A DNA stretch of 64,000 nt from Roseovarius sp. SCSIO 43702 (GTDB lineage: Bacteria; Pseudomonadota; Alphaproteobacteria; Rhodobacterales; Rhodobacteraceae). A program made the translations under genes and the position numbers. Shown piece after piece: positions 49,362 to 57,284 of this stretch. The notes under the pieces were generated by a model. It worked only from the letters and a program-made list of their open reading frames with translations. It did not search any database and was not told the DNA's origin. Location: positions 208,501 through 272,500 of the forward strand of contig NZ_CP080623.1 in assembly GCF_019599045.1 (NCBI RefSeq), in the 5' to 3' direction. Within the stretch, counting starts at the first letter, position 1. Every line of letters starts with the position of its first letter.

Positions 49362-49485
49362 CGAATCGCTCCTAAGTGCAAAAGGAGCCTTCCAAGTAAA
49401 GCAGGATCCGGATTTCGCGCATGCACGATCCGCGACGCGATAGGGTTCGGCGCTGCGAAACGGAATATTTCCGAGGAAATTCAGC

Positions 49486-50304
49486 ATGCTTGACGCGACA
49501 GAGGGATACACCACGGAAGACGGCCGCAAGATCGGCGGCGTCGTGATGGAGATGAAGAACATCACGCTGCGCTTTGGCGGTGTGGTGGCGATCAAGGACA
49601 TCTCGTTCGACATTCGCGAGGGCGAGATCCGGGCCATCATCGGGCCGAACGGCGCGGGCAAGTCCAGCATGCTCAACGTCATCTCGGGCTTCTACCATCC
49701 GCAGGAGGGCGAGGTCTGGTACAAGGGTGAGCGCCGTCCGGCGATGAAGCCCTTCCAGGTTGCCCGGCAGGGGATCGCGCGGACCTTCCAGAACATCGCG
49801 CTCTTCGAGGGGATGAGCGTGCTCGACAACGTCATGACGGGTCGCATCCGGCAGATGAAGGCCGGGATGATCGCGCAGGCGATCTGGAAGGGGAAGGCCG
49901 AACGGGAAGAGGTGGAGAACCGCGAAGTCGTCGAGAAAGTCATTGATTTCCTCGAGATCCAGCATATCCGCAAGACACCCGTGGGGCGCCTTCCCTATGG
50001 TCTCAAGAAGCGGGTGGAGCTTGCGCGGGCGCTCGCGGCGGAGCCTTCGATCCTTCTTCTGGACGAACCGATGGCCGGCATGAACGTGGAGGAGAAGGAG
50101 GACATGAGCCGCTTCATCCTCGACGTGAATGACGAGTTCGGCACCACGATCGCGCTCATCGAGCATGACATGGGCGTGGTCATGGACCTGAGCGATCGGG
50201 TGGTCGTGATGGATTATGGCAAGAAGATCGGGGACGGAACACCCGACGAGGTGCGCACCAACCAGGACGTGATCGACGCCTATCTGGGGGTGGCCCATGA
50301 CTGA
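49486..50304 (+). CDS. ABC transporter ATP-binding protein, LivG type
   Basis: 272 aa. Walker A GPNGAGKSS (about residues 54-62), variant signature LPYGLKKRVELARALA, Walker B ILLLDEPMAGMNVEEKE, and the LivG-type C-terminal IGDGTPDEVRTNQDVIDAYLG. It pairs with the LivF-type subunit downstream. GAGGAA precedes the ATG at 49486. An inverted repeat CGGAA-TAT-TTCCG (49461-49473) sits just upstream and could be an operator. Confidence 0.92.
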   Translation: MLDATEGYTTEDGRKIGGVVMEMKNITLRFGGVVAIKDISFDIREGEIRAIIGPNGAGKSSMLNVISGFYHPQEGEVWYKGERRPAMKPFQVARQGIARTFQNIALFEGMSVLDNVMTGRIRQMKAGMIAQAIWKGKAEREEVENREVVEKVIDFLEIQHIRKTPVGRLPYGLKKRVELARALAAEPSILLLDEPMAGMNVEEKEDMSRFILDVNDEFGTTIALIEHDMGVVMDLSDRVVVMDYGKKIGDGTPDEVRTNQDVIDAYLGVAHD

Positions 50305-50311
50305 ATTTTCA

Positions 50312-50355
50312 ACGTCGGTATCCATGTCGGTATCCACGTCGGTATCGCGTCGGTG
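50312..50355 (+). repeat. Tandem 12-bp direct repeats between livG and livH
   Basis: Three consecutive units of the form AyGTCGGTATCs (ACGTCGGTATCC, ATGTCGGTATCC, ACGTCGGTATCG) at 50312-50347, then a partial fourth CGTCGGTG. Located in the 86-bp gap between two genes of the same operon, just before the livH ribosome site. Confidence 0.8.
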
Positions 50356-50390
50356 CGTTTGCCGCATCCGCAACGAGGGAGGCCCTATCC

Positions 50391-51404
50391 ATGCCTGAAC
50401 AACTGATCTGGGGGATGGAGGTCTTCGTGAACGGCCTCATGGCCGGGGTGCTCTACGCGCTCGTCGCGCTGGGGTTCGTTCTGATCTTCAAGGCATCGGG
50501 CATCTTCAACTACGCGCAAGGCGTGATGGCGCTTTTCGCTGCGCTGACGCTCGTGGGGATCATGGAAGGACAGGTGCCGTTCAGCCACCTGATCAACGCC
50601 GTCTTCGGAACAGAGATACATCACTTCGGATGGCATGTTCCCGCGTTCCTCGCGATCATCTTCACGATGCTGGTGATGATCGCACTGGCCTGGGCGGTGA
50701 ACAGGTTCATCTTCCGCCATCTCGTCAACCAGGAGCCGATCATCCTGTTCATGGCGACCATCGGACTCGCCTATTTCCTCGAGGGGGTGGGTGACGTGAT
50801 GTGGGGGTCGGACATCAAGAAGCTCGATGTGGGCCTGCCCCAGGGGATCAACCTGACCATCGACGAATTCACCTTCAACCTGTTCGAATACGGCTTCTTT
50901 ATCGACAACCTCGATCTCTGGGCGGCGCTCGTCGCGGCGCTCTTGGTGATCGCGCTGGTGATCTTCGCGCAGTATTCGAAGCAGGGCCGCGCGATGCGCG
51001 CCGTGGCCGATGACCACCAGGCCGCGTTGTCGGTGGGCATCTCGCTCAACTTCATCTGGGTGATGGTCTGGTCGCTGGCAGGCTTCGTGGCGCTGGTCGC
51101 GGGGATCATGTGGGGCACGAAGTCGGGCGTGCAGTTCTCGCTCTCGCTCATCGCGCTCAAGGCATTGCCGGTGCTGATGCTGGGCGGCTTCACCTCGATC
51201 CCCGGCGCCATCGTGGGCGGGCTCATCATCGGGGTGGGCGAGAAGCTTTTCGAGTTCATCATGTCGAGCGACGCCCTGGCCGGACAATGGTTCGGCTTCA
51301 CGATCAGCGCGACGGAAAACTGGTTCGCCTACGTGCTGGCGCTCCTGTTCCTGGTCTTCCGGCCGCAAGGATTGTTCGGGGAGAAGATCATTGAGCGGGT
51401 TTAG
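50391..51404 (+). CDS. ABC transporter permease, LivH type
   Basis: 337 aa inner-membrane permease with about 8 helices. Starts MPEQLIWGMEVFVNGLMAGVL; has the LivH loop RAMRAVADDHQAALSVGISLNFIW and the GGFTSIPGAIVGGLIIGVGEK segment. A longer-than-usual loop between helices 4 and 5 (DIKKLDVGLPQGINLTIDEFTFNLFEY) distinguishes this subgroup from classical amino-acid transporters. A strong GAGG ribosome site is present. Confidence 0.92.
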   Translation: MPEQLIWGMEVFVNGLMAGVLYALVALGFVLIFKASGIFNYAQGVMALFAALTLVGIMEGQVPFSHLINAVFGTEIHHFGWHVPAFLAIIFTMLVMIALAWAVNRFIFRHLVNQEPIILFMATIGLAYFLEGVGDVMWGSDIKKLDVGLPQGINLTIDEFTFNLFEYGFFIDNLDLWAALVAALLVIALVIFAQYSKQGRAMRAVADDHQAALSVGISLNFIWVMVWSLAGFVALVAGIMWGTKSGVQFSLSLIALKALPVLMLGGFTSIPGAIVGGLIIGVGEKLFEFIMSSDALAGQWFGFTISATENWFAYVLALLFLVFRPQGLFGEKIIERV

Positions 51405-51475
51405 AGACTGGTTCGGGTCCACGGGGCCGCGGCCCGGACGGCCGGGCGATCACGTGAAAGAGTGGGGAGACGTCG

Positions 51476-52741
51476 ATGATTTATCGTGAAGCAGGCGATT
51501 TCAAGACGTCCTATGTGGACGACAGCCAGACCTTTCCGATCAGGTTCGACCGGTATGGATATTACGCCGCCCTCGTCGTCGCCTTCGCCATCGTGCCGTT
51601 CGTCATCAACGACTACTGGGTCAACGCGGTTGTCCTGCCCTTCCTGATCTATGCCATCGCGGCGATCGGGCTCAATATCCTCACGGGCTATTGCGGGCAG
51701 GTCTCGCTTGGCACGGGCGGGTTCATGGCGGTGGGGGCCTATGCCTGCTACAAGCTGATGACGGCCTTTCCCGACGTGAGCATCATCATCCACGTGATCC
51801 TCTCGGGTGCGATCACCGCGGCGGTGGGCGTGCTGTTCGGCCTGCCGAGCCTTCGGATCAAGGGCTTCTACCTGGCGGTCGCGACGCTTGCGGCGCAGTT
51901 CTTCCTCGTCTGGCTCTTCAACCGGGTGCCGTGGTTCTACAACTACTCGGCCTCGGGCCAGATCAGCGCGCCGGAACGCGAGGTGTTCGGCGTGGCGATC
52001 ACGGGGGCCGAGACGGCGCCCTGGGCCGCCTATCTCTTCTGCCTCGTCTTCACGGTTCTCTCGGCCCTCATCGCGCGCAACCTCACGCGCGGGATGGTGG
52101 GACGGAAATGGATGGCGATCCGCGACATGGACATCGCGGCCGAGATCATTGGGGTCAACCCGCTCAGGGCGAAGCTCAGCGCCTTCGCGATCAGCTCGTT
52201 CTTCGTGGGCGTCTCTGGCGCGCTGTTCTTCGCGGTCTATCTCGGCGCGGTCGAGGTGGGCGAGGCGTTCGGCATCAACAAGTCGTTCCTCGTCCTCTTC
52301 ATGGTGATCATCGGGGGGTTGGGGTCGATTTTCGGGAGTTTCGCGGGGGCCGCGTTCCTCGTCATCCTGCCGGTCTTCCTCAAGATCGCGCTCGCCGATC
52401 ATGCGGCGGTGAGCCCCGTGTCGAACGCGCTCGCGACGCTGTGCCTCGCGATCTTCGGGGTGGCATTGCTGCTTTTCCTCGCGCACCTGGTCCTGCGCGT
52501 CTTCGGGCGCCGGCTCTGGAAGGATCTCGGCGCGCTTTGCGGCATCGTGGCCCTGATCGCGTTCTTCGCCTACGCGCTGCTCTCGGGTGGGCTGGGCTGG
52601 CCCACCGATATCGTCGCGCATGTGCAGCTGATCATCGTGGGCGCGCTCATCATCGTGTTTCTCGTGGCCGAGCCGCACGGGCTGGCACAGCTCTGGCGCG
52701 TGGCGAAGGAGAAACTGAGACTTTGGCCTTTCCCCCACTAG
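51476..52741 (+). CDS. ABC transporter permease, LivM type, extended
   Basis: 421 aa; classical LivM is about 330-425 aa. About 10 helices plus two extra C-terminal ones (about residues 340-405). LivM marks: GLNILTGYCGQVSLGTGGFMAVGAY, RDMDIAAEIIGVNPLRAKLSAFAISSF and IGGLGSIFGSFAGAAFLV. GGGGAG precedes the ATG at 51476. The short gap after livH may contain a 32-codon overlapping reading frame (see findings). Confidence 0.92.
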   Translation: MIYREAGDFKTSYVDDSQTFPIRFDRYGYYAALVVAFAIVPFVINDYWVNAVVLPFLIYAIAAIGLNILTGYCGQVSLGTGGFMAVGAYACYKLMTAFPDVSIIIHVILSGAITAAVGVLFGLPSLRIKGFYLAVATLAAQFFLVWLFNRVPWFYNYSASGQISAPEREVFGVAITGAETAPWAAYLFCLVFTVLSALIARNLTRGMVGRKWMAIRDMDIAAEIIGVNPLRAKLSAFAISSFFVGVSGALFFAVYLGAVEVGEAFGINKSFLVLFMVIIGGLGSIFGSFAGAAFLVILPVFLKIALADHAAVSPVSNALATLCLAIFGVALLLFLAHLVLRVFGRRLWKDLGALCGIVALIAFFAYALLSGGLGWPTDIVAHVQLIIVGALIIVFLVAEPHGLAQLWRVAKEKLRLWPFPH

Positions 52742-52796
52742 GGCAAGGCGATTCATCGAACGAAAGATCGGATAGAACCAAGGGAGGTATGAACCG

Positions 52797-54077
52797 ATGA
52801 AACGACACCTTATCGCGGCGCTCGCGGGCGTGACCATGATGGCGGGACCGGCGCTTGCCGAACTGACCATCGTGGACCTGTCCTATCGCACCGGGCCCTA
52901 TGGCGCGAACGGCATCCCGTTCTCGGACGGCTACCAGGACTATTTCACGCTACTCAACGAGCGTGATGGCGGTATCGGGGGCGAGAAGATCAACCTGATC
53001 GAATGCGAGACCGCCTACAACACCGAGAAGGGGGTCGAATGCTATGAGGCCACCAAGGGTGAGGGCGCGCTGGTCTATCAACCGCTCTCGACGGGTATCA
53101 CCTATCAGCTCATCCCCAAGGTGACGGCGGACGAGATTCCGCTTCACACGATGGGTTACGGGCGCACTTCGGCCAAGAACGGCGAAGTGTTCAAGTGGGT
53201 CTTCAATTATCCCGCGAACTACTGGGACGGGGCGAGCCTCGCCGTCAAGCACATGATGGAGCAGGCGGGCGGCAGCCTCGAAGGCAAGACCATCGCGCTT
53301 GTCTACCACAACAGCGCCTACGGGAAGGAGCCGATCCGCACGCTCGAGAAGCTGAGCGAGAAGCATGGCTTCAACCTGACGCTTCTGCCGGTGGATCACC
53401 CGGGTCAGGAACAGAAGAGCCAGTGGCTCCAGATCCGGCGCGAGAAGCCCGATTTCGTTCTCATGTATGGCTGGGGCGTGATGAACCAGGTGGCGATCCA
53501 AGAAGCGGTGAACATCCGCTTTCCAATGGAAAACTTCATGGGAATCTGGTGGTCGGGCTCCGAGAACGACGTGAAGGCGGCGGGTGATCGGGCCGATGGC
53601 TACAAGGCGCTGACGTTCCACAATCTCGGCTCCGACTATCCGGTCTATGACGACATCCAGAAATATGTCGTGGACACGGGCAAGGCCGCCGGCGCGGGTG
53701 ATGGCATCGGCTCGGTTCTCTATAACCGGGGAATGTATGCCGCGATGCTCGCCGCCGAGGCGATCAAGACCGCGCAGGAGATCCACGGCGTGAGCGATAT
53801 CACCTCGCAGCAGATGCGCGACGGGATGGAAAACCTCGAGATGACCGAGGAGAAGATGGCCGAGATCGGCCTTCCGAACTTCGGCCCCGAGTTCAAGGTG
53901 AGCTGCGAGAACCACGGCGGCAACGGCTTTGGCGCGGTGTCGCAATGGGATGCCGAAGCCGGTGAGTTCAAGCTCATCACCGACTACTTCCAGTCCGACC
54001 AGGAGGTCATCCAGCCGCTGATCGAAGAGGACAGCATGGCCTTTGCCAAGGAAAACAACATCGAGCCGGGCTGCTGA
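52797..54077 (+). CDS. ABC transporter substrate-binding protein, LivK-like
   Basis: 426 aa with a signal peptide (cleavage after GPALA, residue 21). Type I periplasmic-binding fold typical of branched-chain amino-acid or aromatic-acid receptors (DLSYRTGPYGANGIPFSDGYQDYFTLLNERDGGIGGEKI in part; NYPANYWDGASLAVKHM). AGGGAGGT lies 8 nt upstream of the ATG. Expected to be the most abundant product of the operon; a very strong hairpin follows the gene. Confidence 0.92.
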   Translation: MKRHLIAALAGVTMMAGPALAELTIVDLSYRTGPYGANGIPFSDGYQDYFTLLNERDGGIGGEKINLIECETAYNTEKGVECYEATKGEGALVYQPLSTGITYQLIPKVTADEIPLHTMGYGRTSAKNGEVFKWVFNYPANYWDGASLAVKHMMEQAGGSLEGKTIALVYHNSAYGKEPIRTLEKLSEKHGFNLTLLPVDHPGQEQKSQWLQIRREKPDFVLMYGWGVMNQVAIQEAVNIRFPMENFMGIWWSGSENDVKAAGDRADGYKALTFHNLGSDYPVYDDIQKYVVDTGKAAGAGDGIGSVLYNRGMYAAMLAAEAIKTAQEIHGVSDITSQQMRDGMENLEMTEEKMAEIGLPNFGPEFKVSCENHGGNGFGAVSQWDAEAGEFKLITDYFQSDQEVIQPLIEEDSMAFAKENNIEPGC

Positions 54078-54084
54078 CCCATTG

Positions 54085-54114
54085 CCCCGGCCGCGGCGCG
54101 GGCCGTGGCCGGGG
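54085..54114 (+). promoter_or_regulatory. Strong stem-loop after the substrate-binding gene
   Basis: A 13-bp stem (54085-54097 with 54102-54114, one G-U pair) closed by a 4-nt loop. No U-run follows, so it probably stops 3'-exonucleases and stabilises the upstream mRNA rather than terminating completely; the rest of the operon continues behind it. Confidence 0.75.
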
Positions 54115-54180
54115 TGTCTTGAGTACTTTTGCCAAGAAGAAGCCGCGCGCACCCAAGGGTGAGCGGCCATGGAGAGAACC

Positions 54181-55005
54181 ATGCTGGACGCCGGGAAGAC
54201 CGAGGAGGCCCTGCTCGAGGTCAACAACATCGAGGTGATCTACAATCACGTGATCCTCGTGCTGAAGGGCGTGAGCCTGAGCGTGCCCAAGGGCGGAATC
54301 ACCGCGCTGCTGGGCGGCAATGGCGCGGGCAAGACGACGACGCTCAAGGCGATCTCGAACCTGCTCAAATCCGAGCGGGGCGAGGTGACGAAGGGCAATA
54401 TCCGCTATCGCGGAGAGCGGGTGCAGGATCTCGCGCCGTCCGAACTCGTGAAGCGCGGCGTCATTCAGGTGATGGAGGGGCGCCATTGCTTCGAGCACCT
54501 GACGGTCGAGGAAAACCTGCTTACCGGCGCCTACACGCGCCGCGCGAGCCGGGGCGACATCGATGCCGACCTCGACCTCGTCTACAGTTATTTCCCGAGG
54601 CTGAAGGAGCGCCGCAGGAGCCAGGCGGGCTATACCTCGGGCGGCGAACAGCAGATGGTCGCGATCGGACGCGCGCTGATGAGCCGGCCCGAGACGATCC
54701 TTCTGGACGAGCCCAGCATGGGCCTCGCACCGCAACTGGTCGAAGAGATCTTCAACATCGTCAAGAGCCTCAACGAGAACGAGGGGGCAACCTTCCTCCT
54801 GGCCGAGCAGAACACGAACGTCGCGCTGCGCTTCGCGCAATACGGCTACATCCTCGAAAGCGGGCGGGTGGTCATGGACGGCCCCGCGAAGGAGCTGCGC
54901 GAGAATCCGGATGTGAAGGAGTTCTATCTCGGCATGTCCGACGAGGGCCGGAAGAGCTTTCGCGACGTGCGCTCCTACCGGCGGCGCAAGAGGTGGCTGT
55001 CGTGA
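54181..55005 (+). CDS. ABC transporter ATP-binding protein, LivF type
   Basis: 274 aa from the ATG at 54181 (an in-frame ATG at 54169 is also possible). Walker A GGNGAGKTT, signature SGGEQQMVAIGRAL, Walker B TILLDEPSMGLAPQLVEEIF. Second ATPase of the importer. Its TGA overlaps a GTG codon in the next gene's frame. Confidence 0.92.
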   Translation: MLDAGKTEEALLEVNNIEVIYNHVILVLKGVSLSVPKGGITALLGGNGAGKTTTLKAISNLLKSERGEVTKGNIRYRGERVQDLAPSELVKRGVIQVMEGRHCFEHLTVEENLLTGAYTRRASRGDIDADLDLVYSYFPRLKERRRSQAGYTSGGEQQMVAIGRALMSRPETILLDEPSMGLAPQLVEEIFNIVKSLNENEGATFLLAEQNTNVALRFAQYGYILESGRVVMDGPAKELRENPDVKEFYLGMSDEGRKSFRDVRSYRRRKRWLS

Positions 55006-55025
55006 CGCGGAACGGGAACCCAGGG

Positions 55026-56246
55026 ATGAACCAATTCTTCGACGAACTCGAAACGCGGAGCGCGGATGCGCGCGCGACCGACATCGCCAAGGCGCTGCCC
55101 GACCAGATCGCTCGCGCCAAGGCCCTTCCGGGATATGCCGGGCGACTTGACGACGTTGACCCGGACGCGATCATGAGCGTGGAAGCGCTGGCCGATCTTC
55201 CGGTGCTGCGGAAATCCGACCTGGGCGCCGCGCAAAAGAACGCCACCCCCTTCGGTGGCTTGACCGCGCGTGCCGCGAACGGATTCGCGCATGTCTTCCA
55301 AAGCCCCGGTCCGATCTATGAGCCGGGTGGCGACGCGCATGACTGGTGGCGCATGGGCCGGTTCCTGCATGCCTGTGGTATCGGGCGCGGCGATATCGTG
55401 CAGAACTGCTTCGGCTACCATCTGACCCCGGCCGGCATGATCTTCGAGAACGGCGCGAGGGCCGTGGGGGCCACGGTGCTGCCCGCCGGCACGGGACAGA
55501 CGGAGCTGCAGGCGCGCGCCGCGCATGACGTGGGCACGACCGCCTACGCGGGCACGCCCGATTACCTCAAGGTCATCCTCGACAAGGCCGATGAGCTGGG
55601 TTTCGACCTCTCGATCACCAAGGCCGCCGTGGGCGGCGGCGCACTTTTCCCGTCGCTGCGGCAGGAATACGCGGACCGGGGCATCCTTTGCCTGCAATCC
55701 TATGCCACGGCCGACCTGGGCAGCATCGCCTATGAAAGCGCCGCGCAGGAAGGGCTCGTCATCGACGAAGGAGTGATCGTCGAGATCGTCACCCCCGGCA
55801 CCGGCAACCCGGTCAGGCCGGGAGAGGTCGGCGAGATCGTGGTGACGACGCTCAACCCCGACTATCCGCTCGTCCGATTCGCCACGGGCGATCTCAGCGC
55901 CATGATGGACGGGCAAAGCCCATGCGGGCGGACCAACAGCCGCATCAAGGGATGGATGGGTCGGGCCGATCAGACCACCAAGATCAAGGGAATGTTCGTG
56001 CGTCCCGAGCAGGTCGCCGCCCTTGTGGCGCGGCACGAGGAGATCGCGCGCGCTCGCGTGATCGCACGGCGCGAGGGCGAGATGGACATCATGTGCGTCC
56101 AGATCGAAAGCGACTGCACCGATGCGGATCGCTATGCCGGGTCGGTCGCCGATGCGCTCAAGATGAAGGGCCGGATCGAGATCGTGGCCCCGGGCAGCCT
56201 TCCCAACGACGGCAAGGTAATCGAGGATCAGCGCAGCTATGACTGA
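55026..56246 (+). CDS. Phenylacetate-CoA-ligase-like protein with altered phosphate loop
   Basis: 406 aa from the ATG at 55026 (a GTG at 55002 overlapping livF would add 8 residues). Overall alignment with PaaK is clear: GATVLPAGTGQTE, the TADLGSI and FATGDLSAM regions, GRADQTTKIKGMFVRPEQ, and a C-terminal LPNDGKVIEDQR with the catalytic-type Lys. But where PaaK has its SSGTTGKPT nucleotide loop, this protein reads QSPGPIYEPG (residues 92-101). It either uses ATP differently or is not a ligase. Last gene of the operon. Confidence 0.85.
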   Translation: MNQFFDELETRSADARATDIAKALPDQIARAKALPGYAGRLDDVDPDAIMSVEALADLPVLRKSDLGAAQKNATPFGGLTARAANGFAHVFQSPGPIYEPGGDAHDWWRMGRFLHACGIGRGDIVQNCFGYHLTPAGMIFENGARAVGATVLPAGTGQTELQARAAHDVGTTAYAGTPDYLKVILDKADELGFDLSITKAAVGGGALFPSLRQEYADRGILCLQSYATADLGSIAYESAAQEGLVIDEGVIVEIVTPGTGNPVRPGEVGEIVVTTLNPDYPLVRFATGDLSAMMDGQSPCGRTNSRIKGWMGRADQTTKIKGMFVRPEQVAALVARHEEIARARVIARREGEMDIMCVQIESDCTDADRYAGSVADALKMKGRIEIVAPGSLPNDGKVIEDQRSYD

Positions 56247-56285
56247 TCGCTGGGGCGCCGCTGAATTCATGTGCAATTGAAGATG

Positions 56286-56300
56286 TTAAGCTTTCGGTAA
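56286..56300. promoter_or_regulatory. CtrA-like box, TTAA-N7-GTAA, upstream of motB
   Basis: TTAA (56286-56289), seven bases, GTAA (56297-56300), one mismatch from TTAA-N7-TTAA, 48 bp before the motB ATG. Confidence 0.5.
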
Positions 56301-56347
56301 AGCGCGATCTGCTACCACTGGCTCCGGGTGAGAAAAGGTGGTGAGTA

Positions 56348-57181
56348 ATGAGCGCGCGAAGCAATGCGGCGCCCATGATCATCAAGAGGAAAAAGGTGAT
56401 CGCCGGTGGCGGGCACCATGGTGGCGCCTGGAAGGTCGCCTACGCCGATTTCGTGACCGCGATGATGGCATTCTTCTTGTTGATGTGGCTGCTGAACGCA
56501 ACGACCGAGAAACAACGCAAGGGCCTGGCCGATTACTTCAGCCCGACCGTGCCCATCAGCCGGGTGTCGGGCGGCGGCAACGGCCATTTCGGCGGCGAGA
56601 CCGTCTATGCCGAGGATACCCTGCCCAAGAACGGCACGGGTGCGACCCGCGAACACGTGACCGAGGCGAGTGTTTCGCGCGGAGAGACCGGGCTTCGAAA
56701 GATGTCGCCGGGCGAGGCCGAGGAAATCAGGCGAAAGCTGGACGAGGCGCTCGAGGGGATGGCCGGCGAAAGCATGGTCAGCCGCGATCTGATGCGGCAC
56801 ATCATCACGCGCGTCACCGACGAGGGGCTCGTGGTCGAACTCTTTGATCTCGACGGAGCCTACCTCTTCGAGCCACTGACCGACGAGCCGACCGACCTCA
56901 TGAACGCCCTTCTCGAAATCGTCACGCGGTTGTCTGCCCTTGTCGAGAACGACATGGCGCTCGCTGCGCACACGCGGGCCGAGGCCGGCCCCCTGCGCGA
57001 GAACCCCGTCTGGAACCTGAGCACCGCGCGGGCGCATCGCAGCCGCCTGCTGATGGAAAGCGCGGGCGCCGACCCGTCCCGCATCAGGAGGGTGACGGGC
57101 CATGCGGATCGTTCGCCCGTGACCCGCGATCCGATGGCCGTGCGGAACAACCGGATCGAAGTGACATTCCTGCGATCCTGA
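56348..57181 (+). CDS. motB: Flagellar motor stator protein MotB
   Basis: 277 aa. The N-terminal membrane helix (VAYADFVTAMMAFFLLMWLL) contains the proton-binding Asp of the MotB stator. After a linker and plug region, the OmpA-like C-terminal domain anchors to peptidoglycan (GHADRSPVTRDP, NRIEVTFL). No motA is adjacent in the window. AAGGTGGTGAG lies before the ATG at 56348, and a CtrA-like box is upstream. Confidence 0.94.
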   Translation: MSARSNAAPMIIKRKKVIAGGGHHGGAWKVAYADFVTAMMAFFLLMWLLNATTEKQRKGLADYFSPTVPISRVSGGGNGHFGGETVYAEDTLPKNGTGATREHVTEASVSRGETGLRKMSPGEAEEIRRKLDEALEGMAGESMVSRDLMRHIITRVTDEGLVVELFDLDGAYLFEPLTDEPTDLMNALLEIVTRLSALVENDMALAAHTRAEAGPLRENPVWNLSTARAHRSRLLMESAGADPSRIRRVTGHADRSPVTRDPMAVRNNRIEVTFLRS

Positions 57182-57213
57182 GATGGGGAGGCAGTTGCAC
57201 TGAATTTTATCTG

Positions 57214-57228
57214 TTAGCGGGATGTTAA
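57214..57228. promoter_or_regulatory. CtrA-like box, TTAG-N7-TTAA, upstream of flgE
   Basis: TTAG (57214-57217), seven bases, TTAA (57225-57228), 57 bp before the flgE ATG. The decamer GATGTTAAGC at 57221-57230 also occurs upstream of motB at 56282-56291. Confidence 0.5.
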
Positions 57229-57284
57229 GCGAACGCCCTTATGCCTCGTGTGAACAGCACTTGATGCAGCAGAAAGGCGTGTCC

